A DNA stretch of 64,000 nucleotides from Thiosocius sp942490985 (lineage in GTDB: Bacteria; Pseudomonadota; Gammaproteobacteria; Chromatiales; Chromatiaceae), in assembly GCA_942490985.1 (NCBI GenBank), contig CALNYW010000003.1, forward strand, positions 1 through 64,000, in the 5' to 3' direction. Below the pieces are notes generated by a model. The model was not told the DNA's origin. It searched no databases and saw only the letters and a list, made by a program, of their open reading frames with translations. Each line of letters opens with the position of its first letter. The first letter of the stretch is position 1. The position numbers and the translations under genes were made by a program. Shown piece after piece: positions 1 to 8,420 of the stretch.

Positions 1-395
1 TGCAGATCTTCAAACTCGCCAACATCAATTTGAGGAACGCCAACCGGCTTGTAATCCTCGACAAGGGCGTGCATCAGAACGTCGGACATCAATTCATTTT
101 CCGAAGTCGTCAACCGCATTTGAATGGCTTGACTCATCGCCCATTGAAAATCGCTGCTCGCCAACGCGGCGAGGTGATGTGACTCGGATTTAGGTCGTCT
201 TGGGTACGAACGGAACGATCGGAAAGAATTGCTGCGACTTCGCCAATGGTGCTGCCTGCGTTTCTCAGCATCACAGCAGACGGGTGTGGGCTTTCGAGTT
301 TACCGCCAAGCTCAGAGTCAAAAATCTTTCAAGCCTGAAGTGTAAAACTCGGTTGAATCTATCGCGCCGAGAATTCTGATTGTGTCCTGAAGCAT
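1..395 (-). pseudogene. Broken element gene, unknown, cut by window edge
   Basis: Reading leftward from an ATG at 395, the frame starts MLQDTIRILGAIDSTEF and stops after about 25 codons. Adding one T in the T run restores a frame containing VMLRNAGSTIGEVAAILSD. A second shift near 190 opens a frame running off the window with FQWAMSQAIQMRLTTSENEL. The pieces abut in the right order and look like one protein of more than 125 residues. I do not recognise the family. It lies downstream of the small terminase gene, so a packaging or head-related role is possible but not shown. Confidence 0.45.
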
Positions 396-421
396 GCCGC
401 CCACCGTTTATTGAATGTGCT

Positions 422-788
422 TCAATCTTCGGCGGTGTCGTCTTGAATTTCAGCCGTCAGGATTCTATGAATCATGTCCCGCGATAAATCTGCCGCGCCT
501 TGTTTGCAGGCATCGGATGCGGCCTCGGACTTGTGTCGCAGTTGCAGAGGCAAGCCGTACACGTTCGGCAAGTTCCCAGATTGAACAATTCTCGGTTTGC
601 AGGGATTCAGCCAAAACAATAATTGCCGCGTTTCGTTCGGCCTTGGCTGCGCTACCTGTCAGTGCAACAGCCGTTTCCCATTTCAGTCCTGACTGCCTGT
701 GCAAACGATTGAACCAATGCGTCATGCTCTTTGTCGGGCAGTTCGCCAGACTTTAAGGAGCGCACACGCTGTGATTTTTCTCAACCAT
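422..788 (-). pseudogene. Broken small element gene, unknown
   Basis: From an ATG at 788, overlapping the end of the terminase gene, the leftward frame gives MVEK, then SQRVRSLKSGELPDKEHDAL after one A is added to an A run. It shifts again near 690 into AAKAERNAAIIVLAESLQ and once more near 540 into SEAASDACKQGAADLSRDM, ending at 422. The restored product would be about 120 residues, mostly helical and charged. No family is recognised. Its place directly after a Nu1-like gene, where phages often carry the large terminase, makes it notable that it is too short to be one. Confidence 0.45.
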
Positions 789-1274
789 GAGCATGGTCTT
801 CCGTCTCGCCCTCTTCGATGTATTTCTCGTGTGTGCCTCTCGCATTAGGTTGGCGATAAAGCACGTCGCGGAATTCGCTTGTCAGAATTCGATCGATTTC
901 ATGGATATCGTCCAGACCGACGACAAGTCCGGCGACCCTGCCGGGAATAGCCAGAACGCCATCACGGATGACGATCTGGTCCCGGGTGGCAATCGCTTAA
1001 CTTCCACAGCGTCGATCAGCAGCCGGTTCTTCGCTTCATCGATTTTTATCTGGTGAAGTTCGGCGGTTTGGGCGCGTGCCAAATGCGCGCGTTCTTGCTG
1101 TAAATCCAACATACCGCCGTCGGCATCCACCTCATAAATCAGCTGCAAGGCAATCACCGATTCGTATAGGTGCGCCCGACCATCAATCTCAGGCGTCAGC
1201 GGTTCGAGCAGACGTTTCAGGGTTCTTCGGTCCTTGCCGGTTAATTCGGAAAGCTGGTTAGTCGATACCTTCAT
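781..1274 (-). pseudogene. Phage terminase small subunit Nu1-like, frameshifted
   Basis: The N-terminal part starts MKVSTNQLSELTGKDRRTLK, the winged helix-turn-helix start typical of lambda Nu1-type DNA packaging proteins, followed by a long helix (LDLQQERAHLARAQTAEL). After VEVK near codon 105 the frame must shift by one base to continue as VIRDGVLAIPGRVAGLV, the conserved C-terminal stretch of this family. The span is 494 bases; one added base makes 495, a clean 165 codons, so a single deletion (AAAG to AAG) explains the break. The family recognises pac or cos DNA and recruits the large terminase. Satellites use their own small terminase to redirect helper capsids. Confidence 0.75.
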
Positions 1275-1457
1275 TGCGGTCGTCCTGCTGCTTGGTGGAG
1301 AAATCAAAAAAGTGTTTCGCTAGATACAAAAAGCAGACCGAACTACCCCTTTACGGCTTCTACTAGGGACCCGCGATCGCCTTTTGTTATCAATCATCGG
1401 TGCTTGGTAGCGTCGGCTTATCGTCTGGTCGGAGTGCTTTGGCATATGCCTCTCGGA

Positions 1458-2083
1458 CTATGCGTGATGCAGGCGTATTGCTTGGTGCTGGCATCTCTGA
1501 TCGTCGTTATCAGGTCTTAGGGCTTTGGCGAATGCCTTGGTGTAGGTGGTTTCTTCATGTGTTCTCCTGTAGTGGTTGCGGTTGTCGAGATAGTCTTGTG
1601 CCAAGGGTAGAAACTCGTCCTCGGTCGGCGATCGGATTAGTTCAATGTCGTCCTGATACCAATCAGCCAAGTCGAGCAGGGTGGGCTTGTGATCTGTTAC
1701 GGCTTGCCGTTGTCTTTCTGTTAGTGGCTTAGTCGGGTGGATGTCCAGCGATGTACCGCTAGCGGTAACCTCTGCTCCGGAGTTCAGCAACCGATAGAAA
1801 ATGCCTGCGTGCTATACCTCGCGTACACCACCTTTTCATTGGTAGTGGGTACGGCTGTACCCCTTGCGGTATATGGCGTGTACCCGCTGCCCTCGTACCC
1901 ATCTTTTTTCGATACCTTATCTTTGTTCCCGGTCATCAGAAGCGCTCCACGCCACCCTTCGGGATTTCTGTCTGGTTCATCGCTTTTTAGTGGTGTCGGT
2001 GGTGTCGGTGGTGTACGCCCTTTTTCCATGGGCGTCTCAGGCGACACAGCTCCGTGTCGCTCTGTGGGTCGGTGGTACACCAA
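1458..2083 (-). pseudogene. Broken element ORFs with TubC-N-like segment
   Basis: Two leftward frames abut. The first (2083-1784) starts MVYHRPTERHGAVSPETPM, has the proline-rich TPPTPPTPL and ends in YARYSTQAFSIGC. The second (about 1805-1458) begins IFYRLLNSGAEVTASG and continues LTERQRQAVTDHKPTLLDLA, a pattern close to the TubC N-terminal docking-like domain seen in replication proteins of integrative elements. A one-base shift near 1800 would join them. The first part overlaps the tail of the primase-helicase frames, so which frame is used there is uncertain. Function unknown. Confidence 0.45.
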
Positions 2084-4593
2084 TCGATTGTGCGGTACTT
2101 TTCACCGATATCACTCTGGTCGATTGTCCCTTCGACCCTGATATTCGCCGTCAGTTGATCGCTTTCCGGATTGTGCAGCAGTCCTTGTGGGACTTAACGC
2201 CTTGCGATATCGTGGTCGGGTGCGCCGTTGCGCATGCCTCTCCCAACGTCTTCGGTGTGAAGTGATACAGACCATCGCGACACCATCCAGCCCGATCCCG
2301 AATCCGGATTACTCCAACGCCTTGTGCGCGTTCGAATCCTGGCTGTCACCATGCTCCAGAAGGAACTCGACAATATTCTCGATACCGCGGTCAGCGTCGT
2401 TACGCCCATCCGAGCTATTCATCCATCCGGCGTAGGCGTCGTACCAACCTGATAACCTGCCGATGGTCCAGGGCAAAATATTGCGTTGAACGGCGAGGGT
2501 GCCAGCGTAGGCGACCAGTGCGAACCGCTTACGCACCCGACCTGCCTCGGGAGTGATCGCTATGCCGATCTGCTCCTCATCGAAATCTTGCCAGTCCCTG
2601 ACCATGTCTGCCACCTTCAAGCAATGCCGGTCCAGCGTGTCCAAAATGCAATGCACATTGCGTCTTTACGATGGTCTGGCTTTGGCACCGCTTTTGCGAA
2701 TATTTCGTGAGTGGGATATCTCACCAGCGTAACCAGTTGACCGCCTCTAACCTTCGCTCCGCCTTCGATGATGTATTCAGACACCGGCAGTTCACCGGCG
2801 GAAATGATCATGGTGCGCCATGTCTTTGAATCAGCCAGGGTGCCATCGCGTTTTGCACGACCTCGACCGGTGCCGGAGAGAATGCGGTAAATCGTCTGTC
2901 CGAATGTCTTGCCGTCACCTTCGCCGATCTCATCCATGATCAGTGGCAGATCCAATGAATGCCTCAGCCTTTGCTTCCAATGCGTTTGACGTTGAGTTCC
3001 AACGCTGGATAACAGCCTCACTTGCCACCAGCAAGCTGACGGATCAATGCCGTCACCCCATACCGATGCAGCGCATTGAAGAATGGTTGTCTTGCCTCTC
3101 GATGTTGTGCCGTTGATGTGAATTCCACCCGCCTCGATGTCAGCAGGAAGTCTCATTGGTGCCGATAGGCTTGTGCAGTAAAGCAACAATTCCGATGTCA
3201 GGTAAATCTTTATTGCTGCCTGCCATCCCTAAAGCGTACCGCTTCGGTGGATTGCTTTAGACGTGTTGCTCCATGCGGAAGGTTGAACGCGATGTTTTCA
3301 TCGTCAGGTTCTTTGATCGTTTCCATGGGTAGGACAAAAGAATCACCATGCCATCCGGTTGAAGTCGCCGCGATTAGTCTGTCATGCGGTATGAATGCGG
3401 TCAGGTAGCGCAGCAGGTGCCGTTCGCAGCCAGGGACAATGGGCAGACCACCATCGGCAAGTTTTTGCGAAAGGTCGTTCCCTGTCGCGTGTAACATCGC
3501 CGAAGGAATTGCCAACGAATGTTCTTTATCGTCGTGGTCTTTCCATAAAACGAGCCGCCCCCAGTTGTCACTCAAGCCATCACGCGACAAAGCTGTCCAC
3601 TTTGATTTCCTTGAACGTCACCGGCTGATCGGTCTTGTTCCCGTCTTTGTCCTCCTTTATGAAAATCACGCCTTTGTCCGAACACTTGAATCCGTTCGGG
3701 ATTGATACCGGGTTTTCCTTTCGGTATCCATCAGCGAACCTCCAGGCGATAACTATCGTAAAATCGCTGGGCTTACTGGAGAGATCGAGACCTTTGAAGA
3801 TCGGGTAGATCAGTTCGGCACCGATAGCAGCAGCGGCTTCCCGTCCTTTTGTTAGTCCGACATTGACCGTGCCCCAACAATCGTTATCAGCGGCGATCGT
3901 GATGCCGATGCCGGGATATTCACGCCGCAACCGCTTTGCCACCGGCAGCAAGTTGCCGGCATCGAACGCAACAAACACCGGCATGTTTATCGACATGTGG
4001 ACCGGCACCGAATGAAGAAACCTTCACAGATGTACAGACGATCCTCGATCGGTCCGCCGATCTGGAAAAAGCATCCTTTCTTCCGACCGCCAGCAAGGAA
4101 TCGCTTTTCGCTATCCTTATCGTTGGTCTGCACCGACCAGATTTTGCCGCTTGTATCCATCAACGGGATCACCAGTAAGTCGTTAAGCTGGCGGATGCCC
4201 AGGGGCGAGACGCGTTTCGCTTTCAGGTATGTCATGCCACATTGGTTCCGTGGCACAACTCCTTTATCCCCTGCGCATTGGCTGCGACTCTTCGTGTCGC
4301 TGGCGCTCTTCTGCGCGACGCTTGCGCCTTGCCTCATCCATCATCTCGGCAAAGGCTTGCCGTTCCTTGGCGGTCAGCTTTTTACCTTTGACGTTCCAGG
4401 TCTCCTTGATGCCGGTGCGCCAGTCACCAAAGACACCGACCTCGCCGTGAAAGACGTACCAGCCGGATTTGTCCCAGTGCTTATCGTACGGGGTGGAAAA
4501 CCGGTGCAGCTCACCATCGGCAATAACGTCTGGTGCGCCCAGACCGGCGGATGCAATTGCATCGACAAATTCGTTAAAATACATCATCGACAC
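1987..4593 (-). pseudogene. Toprim/DUF927 primase-helicase, multiply frameshifted
   Basis: Five or more adjoining leftward frames make one protein of roughly 870 residues. In order they are: an N-terminal piece with GWYVFHGEVGVFGDWRTGI (4593-4264), typical of phage primases; a Toprim entry with EDRLYICEGF (to about 4010); the Toprim core VFVAFDAGNLLPVAKRL and IGITIAADND (4008-3580); the DUF927 region; Walker A GTTSRGKTT; and a Walker B-like LPLIMDEIGEGDGKT (3189-2617). The tail includes RDWQDFDEEQIGIAI. One added T near 3223 makes the DUF927 halves contiguous (RDWQAAIKIYLTSELL). The family primes and unwinds DNA for satellite replication. As written the gene cannot make a full protein. Confidence 0.75.
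1992..2014. repeat. Short tandem repeat, 9-bp unit
   Basis: The unit GGTGTCGGT is repeated about 2.6 times. On the minus strand one frame reads TPPTPPTP, so it may simply encode a proline-rich linker in the damaged element gene. Confidence 0.6.
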
Positions 4594-4670
4594 TCCGGTG
4601 TCGGGATGGCTGGAACCATCCCGCTTTTTTGTTCAATAGCGTTTCCGAGAAATCAGGCTTTGCGTCGCCG

Positions 4671-5985
4671 TTACCCAGCCATCTGCCGTATTGATGCAGT
4701 GGTGGGTAGCGGCAAACCGCTATCCTCGATCAGGGCGCCTTTGGACGTTTCCGGCATCTCGATGCCCGAGTTCGAGCGGCATCGACGTTCAGCGCCGAGG
4801 TGAAGTCTGTTCCACCGAACTCGTTCGGCTGTTCCCCGGCTTCGGCCCCGGCATCCGTTCGGATATCGTCGAGAAGTTCCGGTCCGACCTGTTCGGCAAG
4901 CCGTGCATTCGCGCGCGCCTCAAGATCGGCACAGATAGCACTCGCACGGCTGGCAAGGGAGGTATCAAAGTATTGAAGCAATGAATCTTCGACCACTTCG
5001 GCAAACTGATCCGGCGCCAGGGCGACAGCCGCATCAAGTTCCGTCTGCTCGCGACCCATAGCTGAAACCCAACGATCGCCACGCAATTCGGTTTCCTTCA
5101 ACGGTGTCGATGGTAGGTTCCAGTCTTCACAATGGTCACGATTCCGAGCGCGACCGCATGGATGGTGATATCGAGGTCCGGGAACTGACTGTCGCGGATC
5201 GCCTGAGCCGTGCGACCGGTGGATACCGCCATCTGCCAGCCTGCCGGATCAAAGTCGCCGACTTGATGGATCACTAACGGTCTGCCGTCTTCGTTGGCAT
5301 CGCGCAGCAGTTCGTAAACCATCGTGTCGCTGATCTCACCAGCCAAGAGAGCGAGGGGTGGCTTGTCGCCGTCGGCATACAGGCAGCAACACATCCTCGA
5401 CACCCTGTCCCTCGGCAATGACGACCTGCCTCACTGGTTGTCGGTAAGGTTTGCCAGCGATGGCAGGATTCGGGTCCCAGGTCGTCGGGTACGCTTACTC
5501 TCCCACATCACCGACCAGTAGTTGCCAATCTTGCGGTTCATACTCCGGGGTAGATATTTGCGGTGCTGCGTTGCGTGCGTCCCTGATCGCATCCCACCGC
5601 AGATAACTTAAGCTATCGCGCAGCCTTCGCTGCCTTGTCTACCAGGAATAACCACGCATTTCATCGGTGTTGGTGTATGCGGAGCCGTTCAGCAGTTCGA
5701 CCCGACCGACCAGGGCGTAATGCAGACCCGCGCAGATGCAGGCGTCTTTGTTCCGGGTTCACCTCGGCATAAGCATCACGCAACCATTGTCCGATCTTGT
5801 GATTCGCCGGTGTATCCAGGCGGTAGGGATCACGCTGTGGTGAAAGTACGGTTAAATCCTTTAACGGCTTGCCGTACAGTTCTTTCGCTTCGGTGATGAT
5901 GTCGCGCAGACTGAAAGCGCCACCGGCTTCCGCTAACGACGGTTGCCGTCGCCATCTTCATTGGGGATTCATCAAGATCACTCAT
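4671..5985 (-). pseudogene. Toprim (topoisomerase VI A-like) phage protein, frameshifted
   Basis: The start ATG at 5985 overlaps the excisionase stop. Successive frames give MSDLDESP, then FSLRDIITEAKELYGKPL, LHYALVGRVELL, YLRW-type helices, LLAGEISDTMVYELLRD, GRPLVIHQVGDFDPAGWQ, and at the end LKETELRGDRW-like text (METELRGDRW start at 5101) and EQTELDAAVALAPDQFAEV, stopping at 4671. The GDFDPAG motif matches the D-x-D-P-x-G Toprim signature of Spo11/TopoVI-A proteins, and the whole matches a hypothetical family seen in phages and islands next to integrases. About 440 residues when repaired. Each break is restorable by one or two bases. The biochemical role in satellites is not known. Confidence 0.65.
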
Positions 5986-6180
5986 GCTTCACTTCCGCGC
6001 TTGGCGTCTTCATTGCGCTTGAGGCATTCGTCGATCGCACCGACAGGGATGACGCGGCGTCGGCCAGCTTCACGCTGCGCAGTTCACCGGAATCCAGTGA
6101 GGTCGTAAACGGGGTCGCTTGATGTCGCCGAGTGCGACACACGCCTCGTCAATCGAAAGTGCTTACAACTTCTGTTCCAT
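5982..6180 (-). pseudogene. AlpA-like excisionase/regulator, frameshifted
   Basis: The leftward frame begins MEQKL, has a TAA as codon 6, then ALSIDEACVALGDIK, SLDSGELRSVKL and RRRVIPVGAIDECLKRN, ending in GSEA at 5982. This is the compact winged-helix layout (sequence-reading helix, short wing, GRRRxIP) of MerR/AlpA-type excisionases. The 199 bases become 201 when one T and one G are returned to homopolymers, giving 66 codons plus the odd TAA. In satellites such proteins control integrase direction or act as the master switch. It overlaps the next gene by ATGA, so they were co-translated. Confidence 0.7.
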
Positions 6181-6258
6181 GGTCTGACTCCGTCAGTTCC
6201 AGGCGTCGGCGACCGGAGATACGAGCCGTAGATGGCCCGACGGTATCGCTGTCGGCCC

Positions 6259-6520
6259 CTAAGTGGCGGAGTGTTTAGGGTGCAGGGGTTTTTTTGCAAA
6301 AAAACGTGCAGTGTTTTTATGTCGGCTTCAGGCAGGTAGTCGGTATCTGGGAAGGCTTTACAGATATTCCAGTAGCCCTCGGCGTCTTCGTGCACGGTGT
6401 ATGCCGCCTGGACTACCGCCGCCCCTTGTGGTGAAGCGTGGCAACGTAGTCGCAGACATCCGTATAGCTTCCGTGAGCATGGTCGGTATGCTCAAGCAGG
6501 TAGTGGACTTGATAGGCCAT
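6259..6520 (-). pseudogene. Small element gene, unknown, frameshifted
   Basis: A leftward frame starts MAYQVHYLLEHTDHAHGSYT and stops at a TAG after 35 codons. The neighbouring frame continues AYTVHEDAEGYWNICKAFPD and then DTDYLPEADIKTLHVF. It runs into a T7-GC-A7 palindrome, beyond which the end is unclear (a stop at 6259 if one base is changed in the run). The product would be about 85 residues. No family recognised; it sits between the integrase and the excisionase, where satellites keep small regulators. Confidence 0.4.
6289..6304. repeat. Perfect A/T palindrome T7-GC-A7
   Basis: Sixteen bases form a perfect palindrome inside the small element gene. It could be a protein-binding site or merely a hotspot for homopolymer length change. 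Confidence 0.7.
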
Positions 6521-6533
6521 TTTGCGGTCCCGA

Positions 6534-7020
6534 TCACAAGGTGACGTGACGCTCTGAAACAGGCTTGCGCTTGCCTTTGATCGGCCCGAATACATCGCGC
6601 GGGTCTTCACCGTTGCCGATCCGCAGCAGTGATTCAGCCAGGGCTTGCCGCACCTTTTCATCGATTGGCTGGTTATTGATCAGTGCTCGCGCAGTGAAGT
6701 TTAGAATGAGGTCCATGCGGGTCTGCCGGTCGTGCTTGTCGCTGACCTTGATCATCTGGTCCCAACGGTCACCCTGCTCATAACGCACCTTGCTGAGCAG
6801 TGCGCGGCGATCGGCCTTCATAAACTTGGCGTAATGCTTTTCGAGCATCCGGAGCGAAGTGCCGACATTTTCACTGACTACCTGCGGCGGGATACCCAGA
6901 AAGCGGTGCGCGGCTGATGTAGTAATGCCGCAACGAATAAAAACAGGTGCCGGACGGCATCTTGGCGGCACGCATCGCGGCGGAACGGGCGTCGGACGTC
7001 ATCTTCAGGCCACGGCTTGC
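6534..7020 (-). pseudogene. Tyrosine recombinase (integrase), C-terminal half only
   Basis: The leftward frame reads LKMTSDARSAAMRAAK, CFYSLRHYYISRA (catalytic R and H region), then after a one-base shift LGIPPQVVSENVGTSLRML and EKHYAKF with the nucleophile tyrosine. It is followed by about 80 residues typical of proteobacterial island integrases. The N-terminal domain and the first catalytic arginine are absent: the coding sequence meets the tRNA-Glu fragment at about 7018. The frame stays open through the antisense of the tRNA fragment. Either the gene was cut by a deletion, or the attachment site lies inside the gene and its N-terminal half is at the other end of the element. Confidence 0.75.
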
Positions 7021-7065
7021 CCTTTCACGGCGACGACAGGGGTTCGACTCCCCTACGGGACGCCA
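7018..7065 (+). other. tRNA-Glu (TTC) 3' fragment, attachment site (attR)
   Basis: The stretch holds the anticodon loop CTTTCAC (anticodon TTC) with its 3' stem strand, a complete T arm (AGGGG-TTCGACT-CCCCT), the 3' acceptor strand ACGGGAC, a G discriminator and CCA. It closely matches the bacterial tRNA-Glu 3' half. The 5' side lacks an acceptor partner (GTCCCGT expected, GTCGGAC-like sequence found), so it is not a functional tRNA. A duplicated 3' tRNA half next to an integrase gene is the usual sign of site-specific integration; the intact tRNA-Glu should lie beyond the left end of the window. Confidence 0.8.
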
Positions 7066-7074
7066 TATTAAACA

Positions 7075-7106
7075 AGGGGTTACGAGGAATCGTAGCCCCT
7101 TTTTTT
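7075..7106 (+). terminator. Intrinsic terminator of the tRNA-Glu locus
   Basis: An 11-bp stem (7075-7085 with 7090-7100, one G-T pair) with a GGAA tetraloop is followed by seven Ts. It lies 9 bases after the CCA of the tRNA fragment, so it is the original tRNA terminator displaced with the 3' end by the insertion. Confidence 0.85.
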
Positions 7107-7453
7107 GGCCTGTACCGCAACGGTACGGTGAAGCACCCTCGGGGCTTTAAATAACCGCTTGAATCAGCGAGGCCAAAACTGTGTCGGACACGGCCCAGCC
7201 GCAGCCGGTCGGAGCCGCCGACACCATGATAGCATCGCAATCAAGGGGGCTTCAGTATCGATCTGCCTACAATTGCTCCAAGTCAGGAACGCGCCCGGCG
7301 CATTTGCAGGATTCACCGATCCGAGGTTCATTGAGCGGACTCATTTGTCACGCTCCTGAAAGCGGGTCGTCCGGCAGCTGACACGTCTAGGAATCGGACA
7401 GCTGTCTCGCTGTAGGCGTCCTCTAACAAACCATCGAAGTGTATGCTGGACTG
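7107..7453. other. Non-coding stretch right of the element
   Basis: No supported gene. It holds a small perfect inverted repeat (GTACCG-CAA-CGGTAC near 7111-7125) and, just before the next gene, a possible -10 box TATGCT at 7441-7446 without a convincing -35. Confidence 0.5.
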
Positions 7454-8164
7454 ATGGCTTCAAAAGGCAAAGGCCTGCAGATATTGCTGATCTGGCTATC
7501 TGCGGTCATCCCCGTTATGGCCGCAGCAGACGGGCAAGCGCCAGTGTGCGTTGCCTGCCCCGCCATTCTGATCGACCCACAAGATTTTTCTGTCCAGGAA
7601 CGGCAACTCATCCGTGAGGGCGCCACCAGCGCTCGCGATTTCTTCCATGCCCATGGCGTCGAGCTGAATGGGGCGATACACCTGGGAATCAGAACTGCGG
7701 ACTACGGTGGCTCGTTGCCGCATATCGGTTCCTACTCGCTGGAACAGAAAACGATAAAGATACTGAGCCTCCAGCAGTCACTCAGCCAGAGCGACGAAAA
7801 TTGCCTTTTCGGTTTGCCAATCGACGGTGCGCTGTATCGAAGCGTGGTTGCCCATGAAGTTGCCCACGCCATTGCCGATCAGCATTTTGCCATGCGCGCG
7901 CCATCGCTTGTCGCGCAGGAGTACTTGGCCTATGTGGTGCAACTATCCACGATGGCACCTCAACTGAGAGAAAAGGTGCTTAGTGGTTACGATACATTGC
8001 CCTACAAGGACGTCGGGGAAATGTCCCCGATTTACTATGAAATGGCGCCAAGTCGCTTTGGCGTCAAAGCCTATCTGCATTTCCAAACGCTGGAGAACCC
8101 AAGCGCTTTTATTCATGGCTTGTTATCTGGGTCTATCAAGCCAGTAGGTTCGGAAACGGAGTAG
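7454..8164 (+). CDS. Secreted protein with HEVAH zinc-protease-like motif (DUF6639-like)
   Basis: The start chosen is MASKGKG; an in-frame GTG 15 bases upstream is less likely. Residues about 5-25 form a hydrophobic signal peptide ending MAAADG. The mature part has a CVAC pair near residue 35 and HEVAH at 134-138, preceded by SVVA, the arrangement of gluzincin active sites in which the two histidines bind zinc. A third ligand is not obvious. It resembles the uncharacterised DUF6639 group. It stands alone just right of the integrated element, in normal host-like codon use. A periplasmic peptidase-like role is inferred only from the motif. Confidence 0.7.
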   Translation: MASKGKGLQILLIWLSAVIPVMAAADGQAPVCVACPAILIDPQDFSVQERQLIREGATSARDFFHAHGVELNGAIHLGIRTADYGGSLPHIGSYSLEQKTIKILSLQQSLSQSDENCLFGLPIDGALYRSVVAHEVAHAIADQHFAMRAPSLVAQEYLAYVVQLSTMAPQLREKVLSGYDTLPYKDVGEMSPIYYEMAPSRFGVKAYLHFQTLENPSAFIHGLLSGSIKPVGSETE

Positions 8165-8420
8165 ATAAGCGCCTTCAACACCCAACTGGATACGTATCGC
8201 CTTGCTACCCGAGGCTGGCGTTCGGATGGGTGTGCTTAACAGATCAGCTGACTGCTGACTCATCACCGACTACGATGCTGGGTACTGGCCTGGGGGCGGT
8301 GGAGTCGTCTCGTGTCGGCTGTGCCCGGCCACGCTGACCGATTGCCGATGTTAGGCTGGTGAACAGGAATATTCACCGAGCTGGCGCAACCAGGACGCCG
8401 CTGGGTTACACACCGTAAGC

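Larger units (their letters stand above)
1..7065 (-). mobile_element. Decayed PICI-like phage satellite in tRNA-Glu (right part)
   Basis: All recognisable genes between base 1 and the tRNA-Glu fragment at 7018-7065 run leftward and belong to a phage satellite: integrase C-terminal half, AlpA-like excisionase, Toprim protein, Toprim/DUF927 primase-helicase and Nu1-like small terminase subunit. The right boundary is the duplicated tRNA 3' end; the left boundary and the intact tRNA lie outside the window. Each gene is split into two or more frames. An integrase, AlpA regulator, primase-replication protein and small terminase is the plan known from Gram-negative phage-inducible chromosomal islands, but no capsid or helper-interaction gene is recognisable here, so the class is an inference. 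Confidence 0.8.

Noticed and set aside
1860..2140. Plus-strand ORFs in the element (for example 1737-2141)
   Set aside because: They lie opposite broken minus-strand phage genes and have no recognisable content.
6990..7065. A complete tRNA-Glu gene ending at 7065
   Set aside because: The 5' acceptor strand does not pair with ACGGGAC beyond three bases and the D arm is poor; only the 3' half is real.
7025..7240. Short ORF ending GVEPLSSP
   Set aside because: It is the usual false frame over the antisense of a tRNA 3' end.
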